From the NCBI GenBank assembly GCA_963668185.1, contig OY764162.1:1426001-1490000 (forward strand): a stretch of DNA of 64,000 bases, written 5' to 3'. Numbering within the stretch: the first letter of the stretch is position 1; every line of letters starts with the position of its first letter. Origin of the DNA: G963668185 sp963668185. GTDB taxonomy: Bacteria > Chloroflexota > Dehalococcoidia > Lucifugimonadales > G963668185. The notes beneath the pieces are model-generated. The model saw nothing but the letters and a program-made list of their open reading frames with translations. It did no database searches and was not told where the DNA came from. Positions 33,171 through 41,970 of this stretch are shown piece by piece. The translations under genes and the position numbers were made by a program.

Positions 33171-34798
33171 GGCCTGGCCCTCTCTCCTCTCATCATGAGC
33201 AGCGCCATGGGAAGGGATGACATGAGTATAAGGGCAAGGGCGGGCGCGGCGGCCCTGGCGAAGAAGGCTTCCGAGGTGGCGGACCATACGTAAGTGGCCA
33301 GGGTCTTGAAGCCGAGCGGCCCCAGGATGAGGGTCGCGGGCAGCTCTTTGACGGAGATGAGGAAGACGAGGGCGGCCCCGGCCAGGACGCCGCGCCGCAT
33401 GATGGGCACGGTGACGGTCATCATGGCGTTGAACGGGGAGCGGCCCAGTCCCCGCGCGGCTTCTTCCAGGCGTGGGCTGCTGCGCGAGAGGGAGGCGCGG
33501 GCGGCTCCGAGGGCGGCGGGCAGGTGCAGGACGACGTATGCGAGCACGAGCAGCCATACGGTCTGGTACACGAGCGGGGCGTAGTTGGAAGCGAAGTACA
33601 CGAGCGAGAGGGCGACGACGAGGCCGGGCAGGGCGTAACCGACGTGGCTGGCGCGCTCGACGACGCGGCTGAACAGGCTGGGGTATCGGACGGACACGAT
33701 GGCCACGGGAACGGCGAGGGCTACGGCGGCCGCGGCGGCGAGGCCGGAGGAGTAGGCGGAGTTGCGGGCGGCGGCCCACAGGAAGTCGATCTGCTCGCCG
33801 GCGGCTACGCCTCTGGCCAGCCAGTATGCGAGCACGGCCATGGGGAGCACGAGGGCGACGACGAGCACGGACGCGCAGTACGCCTGCGCGGCCCAGCGCC
33901 ACCGACCGAGCCTTACGACGCGCTGCTGCCGCGCGGACCCTGATGCGCCGGCGTAGTATCGGAGCCGGCCACGCGTGACGCTCTCGCCCCAGAGCGCGGC
34001 TACCGCGATGAACACGAGCATCAGGGACATGGCGGCTGCCGCGGACCTGTCGAACAGGGTCTGGTACTGCTGGTATATGGCCCAGGTGAAGGTCTCGTAC
34101 CTGAGCAGGGAGACGGCCCCGAAGTCGCTGAGCGTGTAGAGGGCCACGAGGATCGCGCCCGCGGCGATGGCCGGCCGCAGGAGGGGCAGCGTGACGCGCC
34201 GGGCGACGCTCCAGCCGCCGTGGCCGAGGCTCCTGGCGGACTCTTCCAGGGACGGGTCGAGGTCTGCCAGCAGGCCGCGAACGGTGAGATAGACGTACGG
34301 ATAGCTCAGCAGCGTCAGCGTGAAGGCGGCGCCGGGCAGGCCGTAGATCACGGCGGGCAGACGCTCGATTCCGAGGAAGGCTTCGAGTGCCTGCTGGAGG
34401 ATGCCCCTGGGGCCGAAGGCGGAGATCAGCAGGAATGCGCCGACGTAGCTGGGGACGACGAGGGGAAGCGCTACGAGCACGGCCCATATACGCCGGAAGC
34501 GCATGTCCGTGCGGACGGTGAGCCACGCAAGGGGCACGGCGAGCGCGATCGAGGCGGCGGACACGACGGCGGCGAGCAACACCGTGCGGCCCAGGACGTA
34601 CGCGGTGCGGGGCCGGAGGACGAGGTCCCAGGCCTCTTCGCCGCCGCCCGCGGCCCTGACGACGAGGTACGCCAGGGGGAGCAGCATGGCGACGCCGACG
34701 GCCAGCGCGGGAATCCAGAAGACGGCCGGCACCGGCCTTGCGCCGAGGAGGGCGAGGGACGTGCGGCGCGCGCGCGCCGGTGCTGGCTCGGCTGTCAA
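33167..34798 (-). CDS. Iron(III)-type ABC transporter permease, duplicated (FbpB-like)
   Basis: A 543-aa inner-membrane protein made of two permease halves, each with an EAA loop (EESARSLGHGGWSVARRVTLPLLRP and EEAARGLGRSPFNAMMTVTVPIMRRG) and about six membrane segments. This double arrangement is typical of FbpB. The start is a TTG at 34798, 21 bases behind the binding-protein stop; no better start is visible. It forms the transport channel of the fbp-type operon. Confidence 0.92.
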   Translation of the reverse strand: MTAEPAPARARRTSLALLGARPVPAVFWIPALAVGVAMLLPLAYLVVRAAGGGEEAWDLVLRPRTAYVLGRTVLLAAVVSAASIALAVPLAWLTVRTDMRFRRIWAVLVALPLVVPSYVGAFLLISAFGPRGILQQALEAFLGIERLPAVIYGLPGAAFTLTLLSYPYVYLTVRGLLADLDPSLEESARSLGHGGWSVARRVTLPLLRPAIAAGAILVALYTLSDFGAVSLLRYETFTWAIYQQYQTLFDRSAAAAMSLMLVFIAVAALWGESVTRGRLRYYAGASGSARQQRVVRLGRWRWAAQAYCASVLVVALVLPMAVLAYWLARGVAAGEQIDFLWAAARNSAYSSGLAAAAAVALAVPVAIVSVRYPSLFSRVVERASHVGYALPGLVVALSLVYFASNYAPLVYQTVWLLVLAYVVLHLPAALGAARASLSRSSPRLEEAARGLGRSPFNAMMTVTVPIMRRGVLAGAALVFLISVKELPATLILGPLGFKTLATYVWSATSEAFFARAAAPALALILMSSLPMALLMMRGERARP

Positions 34799-34819
34799 GT
34801 CGTCACTCGCTTGCGCGCC

Positions 34820-35842
34820 TTACGGCAGGATTCCCAACTCCCTGAGCATGTCCTGGGTGCCCTTCACGTCTTCCAAGGAAGCCATGTCTATCGAGGGCTT
34901 CGTGATCCGGTCGAGGGGCGTGAGCAGCCTGTGGGTGTTGACGCCTTCTACCATAGGATACTCGTAAGTCCGGCCGGCAAAGTACTGCTGGGCGACCGTC
35001 GAAAGCATGAATTCGAGGAAACGGACGGCGTTTTCGCGGTTGTCTGCGGTCTTGAGGACGCCTGCCCCGGCCACCATGATCAGGCTGCCGGGGCCCTGGC
35101 CCGGCAGGTGGTAGTTTCGCGCGCCGAAGTCTTCGCCCTCTTCCTGTATGAAGCGGTACAGGTAGTAGTGGTTCACGAAGCCGACGTCTATTTCGCCCTT
35201 GGACGCGGCGTCCACTATGGGGGTGTTCTTGGGGTATATCTGCGCGCCGTTGTCCCTGATGTCTTCGAGCCACTGCCGGGTCCTGTCGTCGCCCCACAGG
35301 ACGCGCATGGCGGTGACCATCGCCTGGAACGAGGCGTTGGAGGGCGCCCAGCCGATCCTGCCGCGCCACTCTGGGTCGGTGAAGCCTTCGATGCCGTCCG
35401 GCAGGTCGCCGGGGCTGACGCGCTCCGTGTTGTACACGACGACGCGCGCCCGGCCGGAGACGCCGACCCATTTCCCCTGGGGCGACCTTGCCCATTCCGG
35501 TACGTTCGCACTTACCTGTTCAGGCAGCGTGTCCAACAGGGACGCCGCCGCGCCGAGGCCGCCGGGGTCCTGGGCGAAGAAGACGTCGGCGGGGCTGTTG
35601 TCGCCTTCCTCAAGCAGGGTGGCCGCGATCTCGGAGGTGCTCGCGTACTTGACCTGTACCTGGATGCCTGTGGCATCGGCGAACTGGTCGATCAACGGCT
35701 GCACGAGCGACTCGCTCCTGCCGGAGTAGATGACGAGCCTGCCGGGGGTGTCCTCGCTTTCGGGCCGGGCGCATGACGCCGCAAGCGCGATCAGCAGGGC
35801 TGCGGCCAGGATGCACAGGAGCGTCTTCGGTCTTCGGTTCAT
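34820..35842 (-). CDS. Iron(III) ABC transporter substrate-binding lipoprotein (FbpA-like)
   Basis: Signal peptide and lipobox (LLIALAASC) are followed by LVIYSGRSESLVQPLIDQFADATGIQVQVKY, the usual start of family 1/FbpA iron-binding proteins, and by FVNHYYLYRF, where the adjacent tyrosines are the conserved Fe(III) ligands. At 340 aa it has normal length. ATG 35842 has a perfect AAGGAGG. It is the first gene of the operon; a promoter overlapped by a palindrome lies at 35885-35913, facing the divergent DtxR-family gene, so iron repression is likely. Confidence 0.92.
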   Translation of the reverse strand: MNRRPKTLLCILAAALLIALAASCARPESEDTPGRLVIYSGRSESLVQPLIDQFADATGIQVQVKYASTSEIAATLLEEGDNSPADVFFAQDPGGLGAAASLLDTLPEQVSANVPEWARSPQGKWVGVSGRARVVVYNTERVSPGDLPDGIEGFTDPEWRGRIGWAPSNASFQAMVTAMRVLWGDDRTRQWLEDIRDNGAQIYPKNTPIVDAASKGEIDVGFVNHYYLYRFIQEEGEDFGARNYHLPGQGPGSLIMVAGAGVLKTADNRENAVRFLEFMLSTVAQQYFAGRTYEYPMVEGVNTHRLLTPLDRITKPSIDMASLEDVKGTQDMLRELGILP

Positions 35843-35884
35843 GTTGTCCTACCTCCTTGATTCGTGTAGACGATTGGCTGAGGA

Positions 35885-35913
35885 AGGATAGTCTTATTAT
35901 TTTCATAAGTCAA
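35885..35913 (-). promoter_or_regulatory. Promoter of the iron-import operon with embedded DtxR-type palindrome
   Basis: On the minus strand TTGACT (35913-35908), 17 bases, then TATCCT (35890-35885) form a good promoter about 40 bases before the fbpA-like start codon. Between and over them lies CTTAT-N7-ATAAG (35893-35909), an inverted repeat in the range expected for a DtxR/IdeR/MntR operator. Occupation would block both boxes. Confidence 0.6.
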
Positions 35914-35924
35914 TACACAGCGGG

Positions 35925-36005
35925 ACAGTGCGGTTCGACAGGCTCAAGGCGAACGGGTTGGGGCGCGGCAGGCCCTTCGACAGGCTCAGGGCGAACGGGT
36001 TGGGG
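35925..36005. repeat. Two copies of a TTCGACAGGCTCAAGGCGAACGGGTTGGGG repeat
   Basis: The copies start at about 35932 (GGTTCGACAGGCTC) and 35972 (CCTTCGACAGGCTC) and are about 40 bases apart. They belong to the intergenic family seen at 16369, 29879 and 51550-51625, and lie between the iron operon promoter and the dtxR-like gene. Confidence 0.75.
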
Positions 36006-36065
36006 TGCGGGGCGCGGCGAGCGCAATCGGTTGATAGCAGATGAACGGCGGTGTTAGCCTGAGTC

Positions 36066-36824
36066 ATGATCCCGTTGGCGCAGCCGAGCGAGCGCATGTC
36101 GAAGTCGAAGCAGAACAGGCAGGAGGAGGTAGCGCCGTGGTCGCGGCTGTCCATGGCCACGGAGAACTACCTTCTTTCGATCTACCACCTCGAGGAGCAG
36201 GGGGCCCGGGTGACGGCGAGCGAACTGGCGGAGGAGATAAAGCGGCTGCCGAAGGGCGAGGGGGTGGGCACTTCGCTCGCGTCGGTGGGCGGCATGATCC
36301 GCCGGATGGCGCGGGAGAAGCTGGTGGAGGTGACAGGGCGCAAGGAGATCGTGTTCACGCGCTCCGGGCGCAAGGCCGCCGAGAGCATAGTGCGGCGGCA
36401 CCGGCTGGCGGAGCGGCTGGTCGTCGATCTGCTGGGCCTGGACCTTCACAAGGCGCACGTGGAGGCGCACCTGCTGGAGCACGCGATCTCGCCTGAACTC
36501 GAGAAGCTGATCATCGCCAAGCTCGGCAATCCGACGACGTGCCCGTTCGGGGCCCCGATACCGGGCAGCGGATACCGCGCGCCCAGGAACACGTTGATGC
36601 TGGACGAGGCGCGCGAGGGCCAGAGCTTGGTGATCGACAAGGTGCCGGAGGACGATGAGGCGCTGCTGGAGTACTTCGTGCGGAACTCTGTGCTGCCGAA
36701 CCAGCCGGTGACGGTGAAGGAGGCGGCGCTCTACAGGGGCGTCATCATCCTGGAGTGCGGGGGTGCCGACGTGGTGCTGAGCTACGAGGTGGCGGCGCGG
36801 ATCCGGGTGCGCGGGCCGGAATAG
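36066..36824 (+). CDS. DtxR-family metal-dependent transcriptional regulator
   Basis: Contains the winged helix ATENYLLSIYHLEEQGARVTASELAEEI and RMAREKLVEVTGRKEIVFTRSGRKAAESIVRRHRLAERLVVDLLGL, then the metal-binding dimerisation helix with EAHLLEHAISPELEKLI and CPFGAPIPGSG. The C-terminal part is an FeoA/SH3-like domain. It is iron- or manganese-responsive and probably represses the divergent iron importer through the palindrome at 35893-35909. ATG 36066 is used; ATG 36099 (MSKSKQ) is an alternative. Confidence 0.9.
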   Translation: MIPLAQPSERMSKSKQNRQEEVAPWSRLSMATENYLLSIYHLEEQGARVTASELAEEIKRLPKGEGVGTSLASVGGMIRRMAREKLVEVTGRKEIVFTRSGRKAAESIVRRHRLAERLVVDLLGLDLHKAHVEAHLLEHAISPELEKLIIAKLGNPTTCPFGAPIPGSGYRAPRNTLMLDEAREGQSLVIDKVPEDDEALLEYFVRNSVLPNQPVTVKEAALYRGVIILECGGADVVLSYEVAARIRVRGPE

Positions 36825-36839
36825 CGGCTAGTTTGGGGA

Positions 36840-37817
36840 TTAGCGGAGCGGGGCGAAGCTCTGGACCTGGTACTGGTCCGCGGCTACGGTCTTGCCGGGT
36901 TCGGCGGATGCGCAGCCTTCCGTGACGATGTCTTCGAGGCGGCGCACGGCGGCGGCGTAGGAGCCGGAACGGTCGCCTGAGGGGGACTCGAAGTCGATGC
37001 GGACGTTTGCTACGGCTGCGGCTTCGTCGAACTCGACGACGCGGCTGGAGACGGCGAACGCGGTCCAGGGCCAGCCCTCGCGGCGGAAGGCCTCGCGCTC
37101 GGCGACCTGCTCGTACGGCGTGGCGAGGGCGGCGAGGCCGCGGTAGCCGTCGATCATCGCGTCGATAGGGCCTTCGCGGGCTATGAGGGAGTCAAGCGAC
37201 TCGTCGCCGATCCATGCCCAGTACCGGCCCTGCGGCAGGTCGATGAGCGTCGGCGCGAAGCGGTGGCCGCCGGTGTGGCTCGTCCTCCACACGCGCAGGC
37301 CGCCTGCGGCGTATTCGTCCCGCAGGCGACGGTACACCCGGTAGCCGAACCGAGCGCAGCAGGCGTCCCGGCTGCCGTGCGTGCAGACGAGGATGTCCCT
37401 GACGCCGCCGAGGTCGCGGCGGTACTCGCCAGCGCCGTTGCCGTTCAGCAGCCGTTCTACGACGTCGCCGACGGCGTCGTGGGGGACAACGTACTCGGCG
37501 GTCTCGTACCGGCCCGCGTCCCGGTCCAGGCTCGCTTCGATGACGCGCGTGTGGCCGGCGACGGAGTACTCGTCGTCGCGCATCAGGCCCTGGATCCGGA
37601 GTGCGCCGCCGCGCTCCTCGTAGCGGGCGGCTGCGTAGGCCACTCCGGGCGGGAAGGCGGCAGAGTCCGTTATCTCCTTGTTCCAGGGGGTGTCCACCTC
37701 GATGGCGAGGCAGCGGTCCCAGCGCGCCGCGGAGGGGACCGGGTCTTCGCGGTCCTGCTTGGCGGTGAACGTGCATAGCCTGCGGCCCCTCACCATCTGT
37801 GCGGTCTGTGTGGTCAT
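36840..37817 (-). CDS. Sucrase/ferredoxin-like family protein
   Basis: The thioredoxin-like ferredoxin fold of the Suc_Fer family is seen in ILVCTHGSRDACCARFGYRVYRRL and TSHTGGHRFAPTLIDLPQGRYWAW, which contain the Cys and His residues expected to hold a [2Fe-2S] cluster. ATG 37817 has AGGAG upstream; the frame upstream of it is noncoding. It lies convergent to the dtxR-like gene. Electron-transfer role is inferred from the family; the partner is unknown. Confidence 0.82.
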   Translation of the reverse strand: MTTQTAQMVRGRRLCTFTAKQDREDPVPSAARWDRCLAIEVDTPWNKEITDSAAFPPGVAYAAARYEERGGALRIQGLMRDDEYSVAGHTRVIEASLDRDAGRYETAEYVVPHDAVGDVVERLLNGNGAGEYRRDLGGVRDILVCTHGSRDACCARFGYRVYRRLRDEYAAGGLRVWRTSHTGGHRFAPTLIDLPQGRYWAWIGDESLDSLIAREGPIDAMIDGYRGLAALATPYEQVAEREAFRREGWPWTAFAVSSRVVEFDEAAAVANVRIDFESPSGDRSGSYAAAVRRLEDIVTEGCASAEPGKTVAADQYQVQSFAPLR

Positions 37818-37929
37818 TCTCGGCGCTCCTGTGTGCGGACTCGGCCAAATGTTAACGCGCTCCTGCGGACAGGGGAAGGTGATGCCCGCGCGTTTGGTAA
37901 CATTGCCCTCGGTTCCAAAGGAGGCCAAC

Positions 37930-39045
37930 TTGCTTGAAATCTTCAAGGTAGCCAGCGAAGAAGAGGTCCGCGTGGAGGCCGACGGGCTGAGGCGGACGGT
38001 GACCGAGGTGTTCCGCAAGATGGGCGTGCCGCCGGAAGACTGCGGGCTGGGCGCCGACGTTCTGCTGTCCGCGGACCTGCGCGGCGTGGAGACGCATGGC
38101 GTGTCGAACATGCTGCGCTCCTACGTGAACGGGTACACGAGCGGCTCGATCAACCCGCGGCCCAACTGGCGCATCCTCCGGGAGACGCCTTCGACAGCGA
38201 ACATCGACTCGGACGGCGGGCTCGGCATCATCGTGACGCCGAAGGCGATGGAGATCGCGATCGAGAAGGCGGCCGCGTCCGGCATGGGCGTGGTCACGAT
38301 CCGCAACTCGGGGCACCTCGGCATGGCGTCTTACCACGCGATGATGGCGCTGGAGCACGACATGATCGGCGTGTGCATGACGGCGTGCCCGCCGCTCGTG
38401 GTGCCGACGTACGGAGCGGAGCCGCGCTTGGGCACGAACCCGATCGCGCTGGCGGCGCCGGCGGACGAGGAGCCGCCGTTCGTGTTCGACGCGGCGATGT
38501 GCACGGTGGCGGCGAACAAGGTGAAGCTGGCGCAGCGCGTGGGCGCGAAGCTGATGCCCGGCTGGGTCACGAACCCGGACGGCTCCCCGGCGATGGAGGC
38601 GATCGACCCGCCGGAGACGGACTCGATGCGGGACTCGGACATGAGCCTGCTTCCGCTCGGCAGCACGCGGGAGCTCGGCTCGCACAAGGGCTACGGGCTG
38701 ACGGCCATCGTGGAGATACTGGGCGGCATCATGTCCGGCGGCGGGATCGTGGGCATGGCCAACAGGGGAGTTTTCGGGCACTTCGTGGCCGCGTACAGCA
38801 TCGAGGCCTTCATGGACACGGCCGAGTTCAAGAGCACGATGGACGAGTGGCTAAGGCTGCTGGCGTCGACGAAGCCTGCGCCGGGCCACGACCGCGTGGT
38901 CTATCCGGGCCTGCCGGAGTTCGAGGAGCAGAACGACAGGCTCAGCCGGGGCATCCCGCTCCACAGGGAAGTGGTGGACTGGTTCAGGAGCATCTGCGAG
39001 GAGCTCTCGATACCGTTCGAGTTGGTGCGGGGAACCCCATCCTGA
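37930..39045 (+). CDS. Malate/L-lactate/ureidoglycolate-type dehydrogenase (Ldh2 family)
   Basis: NAD(P)-dependent 2-hydroxyacid dehydrogenase of the MDH2/LDH2 fold, with the typical start LLSADLRGVETHGVSNMLR, core VTIRNSGHLGMASYHAMMALEHDMIGVCMT and ELGSHKGYGLTAIVEILGGIMSG. TTG 37930 has a perfect AAGGAGG five bases upstream, giving 371 aa. The last codons and stop (GGAACCCCATCCTGA) directly abut a CCTTCCCCAGCAGACTGGGGAAGG hairpin. Substrate not determined. Confidence 0.9.
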   Translation: MLEIFKVASEEEVRVEADGLRRTVTEVFRKMGVPPEDCGLGADVLLSADLRGVETHGVSNMLRSYVNGYTSGSINPRPNWRILRETPSTANIDSDGGLGIIVTPKAMEIAIEKAAASGMGVVTIRNSGHLGMASYHAMMALEHDMIGVCMTACPPLVVPTYGAEPRLGTNPIALAAPADEEPPFVFDAAMCTVAANKVKLAQRVGAKLMPGWVTNPDGSPAMEAIDPPETDSMRDSDMSLLPLGSTRELGSHKGYGLTAIVEILGGIMSGGGIVGMANRGVFGHFVAAYSIEAFMDTAEFKSTMDEWLRLLASTKPAPGHDRVVYPGLPEFEEQNDRLSRGIPLHREVVDWFRSICEELSIPFELVRGTPS

Positions 39046-39070
39046 CCTTCCCCAGCAGACTGGGGAAGGG
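39036..39070. repeat. Dispersed hairpin repeat at the dehydrogenase stop
   Basis: CCCCATCCTGACCTTCCCCAGCAGACTGGGGAAGG, the reverse-orientation copy of the family found at 16580. The dehydrogenase stop TGA (39043-39045) is part of the repeat. The stem could serve as a terminator, although no T run follows. Confidence 0.8.
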
Positions 39071-39120
39071 ACAAGAGGTTACGGGCCCTGTTGGCCTCTA
39101 CGGGTGGCCTGATGAGGCTG

Positions 39121-40257
39121 TTAGTAGATGCCGGGGAGGATCTTGTACTTGACGCGCGACTTGTACTCCGCCCACTTGTCGGGGCCGTACTTTTCGGCGC
39201 AGAGCTTCTCGTCGCCGTGCTGGCGGGACAGGAAGAAGGTGAGGACGAAGGCGAAGTACGTCCACGCCCACGGATTGGCGAAGTGGCCGAACACCAGGGC
39301 GATCGACAGGGCGAGGAACCCTTCGCCGAGGTAGTTGAAGTGGCGGGCCACGCCCCACCAGCCGGTGTACAGGATCTTGCGGTCTCCGGCCTGGATGTAC
39401 TTAGGCTCTATGAGTCCGAGGAACTTGCGGTCCGGCCAGCGCTTGAAGGTGTATTTCTGCAAGTTCGCGCCGCGCCCTATGCTCCATCCGAGCAGGAACA
39501 GCGCGGCAGATCCGATGAGCCAGACGTACGTCCACGCGGGCGAGAATCCCGGGTCCGGGTGGGCGGCCATGCCCCACAAGGGCAGGATGAACAGCCACCC
39601 GTAAACCACGAGTCCGCCCCAGATCAGCATGAAGCCCAGGTTCTCATGGATCACGTCGTAGGTGTAAAGCTGGACGCGCTCCCAGATGAAGTAGTCGAAG
39701 ATGTAGAAGGTGAAGAAGCCGGCGTACAGGAAAACGCCCGGATTGGAGTTTTCGCCAAAGGTGTCGTAGTGGTACGCGGCCCCTGAGAGGGCGTTGAGCG
39801 AAAACATCGCGCCGCCGACGACGTACAGGTACATCTTAACGTCGAAGCGTTCGTTGAAGAGCGGCAGTTCGAGCGCGCGCCCGTACCACAGCGCCATGAT
39901 GGGGTTCTTCACTTCGCCGCGCGGCTGGCTGAACACGGCGGCGACCGAGAAGATAACGCAGAGGACAGTGCCGCCCGCCACGGCATAGACGGCGGACCGG
40001 TAGAACCAGTCGCGGGGGCCGATGAGTTCGAAGGCCCACAGGATCACCGCGACGGCGAACACCAGAATGCCGTTCAGCCGGTAGTTGCGCGGCTCGCCGG
40101 TCGCGGGGTTGATTACGTAGCCGGGAACCCGCCTCGCGGGGAGTATCAGTTGGGCGAGGAAGAAGGCGGCGAAGATTGCGAACGGGGTGAAGAACCCGGC
40201 GACGGCTTCGGTTGCGGAAAGTTCGAAGAGGTGCTCTATGCCAAGCCATTCAAGCAT
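39121..40257 (-). CDS. ERG4/ERG24 family sterol reductase homologue
   Basis: A polytopic membrane protein with about eight or nine hydrophobic segments. The C-terminal signature of the family is plain: LYTGWWGVARHFNYLGEGF and CAEKYGPDKWAEYKSRVKYKILPGIY, where the residues bind NADPH and the reaction reduces a sterol double bond (delta-7, 14 or 24). At 378 aa it is complete. The neighbouring TPP-enzyme gene lies 31 bases upstream on the same strand. No oxidosqualene cyclase or squalene epoxidase is seen in the window, so the true substrate may be a hopanoid, carotenoid or imported sterol. Confidence 0.87.
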   Translation of the reverse strand: MLEWLGIEHLFELSATEAVAGFFTPFAIFAAFFLAQLILPARRVPGYVINPATGEPRNYRLNGILVFAVAVILWAFELIGPRDWFYRSAVYAVAGGTVLCVIFSVAAVFSQPRGEVKNPIMALWYGRALELPLFNERFDVKMYLYVVGGAMFSLNALSGAAYHYDTFGENSNPGVFLYAGFFTFYIFDYFIWERVQLYTYDVIHENLGFMLIWGGLVVYGWLFILPLWGMAAHPDPGFSPAWTYVWLIGSAALFLLGWSIGRGANLQKYTFKRWPDRKFLGLIEPKYIQAGDRKILYTGWWGVARHFNYLGEGFLALSIALVFGHFANPWAWTYFAFVLTFFLSRQHGDEKLCAEKYGPDKWAEYKSRVKYKILPGIY

Positions 40258-40288
40258 GATTGCAAAGTCCTTTCTGCAGGGGCGTCCG

Positions 40289-41899
40289 CTAGTTCTCGAA
40301 CGGCGAGGGCATGGGGCCGACGGGCACTTCGATCAGCACCGGCGCGTCGTTCGCGGCGATGTTTTGCCGCAGAGCGCGCTCCAGTTCTTCGGGGCCGTCC
40401 GCGCGGACGCCGCGCGCGCCGTACGCCTCGGCCAGCTTCATGAAGTCCGGGTTGTGCAGCTTGCCGCCGATCTCGCGTCCGTTGAAGCCGAGTTGCTGGT
40501 CGCGACGCACGTTGCCGAGGGCGTTGTCGTTGAACACGACCACGATGGCGTTGATGCCGTACTGCACCGCCGTGGCGAGCTCCTGCGAGTTGAACATGAA
40601 GCCGCCGTCCCCGGACACGGCCACGACGGGCCGGTCGGGTTGGGCGACCTTCGCGCCGAGCGCCGTCGGGAAGGCGTAGCCGAGGTTGCCGTAGTATGAC
40701 GATGTCAGGTACGTGTCGGGCTGGTACACCGGGAAGTGGACGCGGCTGTAGTAGCCGATCTGCGTCATGCCCGACACGACGATGCCGTCGTCCGGGATGC
40801 CGGCGCGCAGGGCGGCGGTGAGCGAGTCCTGCGGCTCCGTCCGGTTGAGTTGAGACCGCCGGAGCGCCTTCAGGGACTCGATTCGCTCTGTTGCGTCCGG
40901 TCGCTGGGGGACGGTGGACTTGAGGACGCCGTGCAGATCGCGCAGGGTTCCGGCGGCGTCGCCGCAGAGGCCGAACGTGGGCTGGTGATTGCGGCCGATC
41001 TCCTCCTCGTCGATGTCGATCTGCACGACCTGCATCCCGTCCTGCGGCTTCACGGTGGCGAACCGGCTGCCGACCACCAGGACGAGGTCGAACTCGGACC
41101 CTTCCTCCAGCAGCGGCTCGCCCATGTAGCGGAGGCCGCCCAGCGCGAGCGGATGCCTGTCGGAGACCGCGCCCTTGCCCTCCGACGTGGTGAGTATCGG
41201 GGCCTGAAGGCGCTCGGCGACTTCTATGAGCGCGGCTGACGCGCCCGATGAGATCGCGCCTCCGCCCGCCCAGATCACGGGGTTCGACGCCGCGCCGAGA
41301 ATGCGCGCGGCCTCGCGCACGTCGGACTCCGGCGCGGGACGCCGGACGTGGATGCCGGGCTCCAGCAGCTCGACGTCGGCCTGCTGGCGAAGCGTGTCCG
41401 GCGGCATCTCAATCTCGACCGGGCGCGGGCGGCCCGTCTTGAGCTGGCGGAAGGCCTCGTGGACGGCGGACGGCGTCTCGGCGGGGTCCAGAATGCGGTG
41501 CGCCCACTTGGTGACCGGCCTGATCGTGTCCATCTGGTCGTCGATCTCGTGCAGCACGCCGCGCCGCGCGCCGATGTGGCGGCTCGGTATCTGGCCGGAC
41601 ACGACCAGGATGGGGGACGAAGCGGCGTACGCTGTCCCAACGCCTGCGGACGCGTTCTGCAGGCCGGGCCCCGGCACGACCATCGCGACGCCGATGCCGC
41701 CGCCTCCGGCGCGCGAGTAGCCGTCGGCCATGTACGCGGCGGCCTGCTCGTGGCGCACGGTGATGAAGCGCATGTCCGGCTCATCGATGAGCGGGTCCAG
41801 CGCGTGGTACATCTGCACGCCGGGCATTCCGAAGATGACGCCGACGCCCTCGCGCTTCAGCGACCTTATCAAAGCCTGCCCGCCGGTCATGTTTGGCAT
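40289..41899 (-). CDS. Thiamine-diphosphate enzyme, acetolactate-synthase large-subunit type
   Basis: The N-terminus MTGGQALIRSLKREGVGVIFGMPGVQMYHALDPL and ITVRHEQAAAYMADGYSRA (activating Glu) and the ThDP motif SGDGGFMFNSQELATAVQYG...VFNDNALGN identify the family; 536 aa is normal. No regulatory small subunit lies beside it, and it stands with the sterol-reductase-like gene rather than with ilv genes, so it may be a catabolic 2-keto-acid enzyme rather than the biosynthetic one. Confidence 0.87.
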   Translation of the reverse strand: MPNMTGGQALIRSLKREGVGVIFGMPGVQMYHALDPLIDEPDMRFITVRHEQAAAYMADGYSRAGGGGIGVAMVVPGPGLQNASAGVGTAYAASSPILVVSGQIPSRHIGARRGVLHEIDDQMDTIRPVTKWAHRILDPAETPSAVHEAFRQLKTGRPRPVEIEMPPDTLRQQADVELLEPGIHVRRPAPESDVREAARILGAASNPVIWAGGGAISSGASAALIEVAERLQAPILTTSEGKGAVSDRHPLALGGLRYMGEPLLEEGSEFDLVLVVGSRFATVKPQDGMQVVQIDIDEEEIGRNHQPTFGLCGDAAGTLRDLHGVLKSTVPQRPDATERIESLKALRRSQLNRTEPQDSLTAALRAGIPDDGIVVSGMTQIGYYSRVHFPVYQPDTYLTSSYYGNLGYAFPTALGAKVAQPDRPVVAVSGDGGFMFNSQELATAVQYGINAIVVVFNDNALGNVRRDQQLGFNGREIGGKLHNPDFMKLAEAYGARGVRADGPEELERALRQNIAANDAPVLIEVPVGPMPSPFEN

Positions 41900-41929
41900 G
41901 TGTGTTGCTTCCTATGTGCGACGTGATGC

Positions 41930-41970
41930 GGCCCCATCCTAACCTTCCCCAGCAGACTGGGGAAGGGACT
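41930..41970. repeat. Dispersed hairpin repeat that ends the deacetylase gene
   Basis: CCCCATCCTAACCTTCCCCAGCAGACTGGGGAAGGGAC. It overlaps the last codons of the deacetylase gene (stop at 41939-41941), in the same orientation as the copy at 39036. Confidence 0.85.

Noticed and set aside
32080..34526. Much longer start for the iron-importer ATPase, or an Arg-rich protein in this region
   Set aside because: The extra part is a frame-shifted copy of the permease. GTG 33170 with a 4-base overlap is the natural start.
34220..35776. A 518-codon plus-strand frame opposite the iron importer genes
   Set aside because: It covers two well-supported genes in antisense, has no recognisable domain and is explained by codon bias.
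39046..39070. CCTTCCCCAGCAGACTGGGGAAGG hairpin as an intrinsic terminator
   Set aside because: The stem is good but no T run follows, and the same repeat occurs inside genes, so a dedicated terminator role is not supported.
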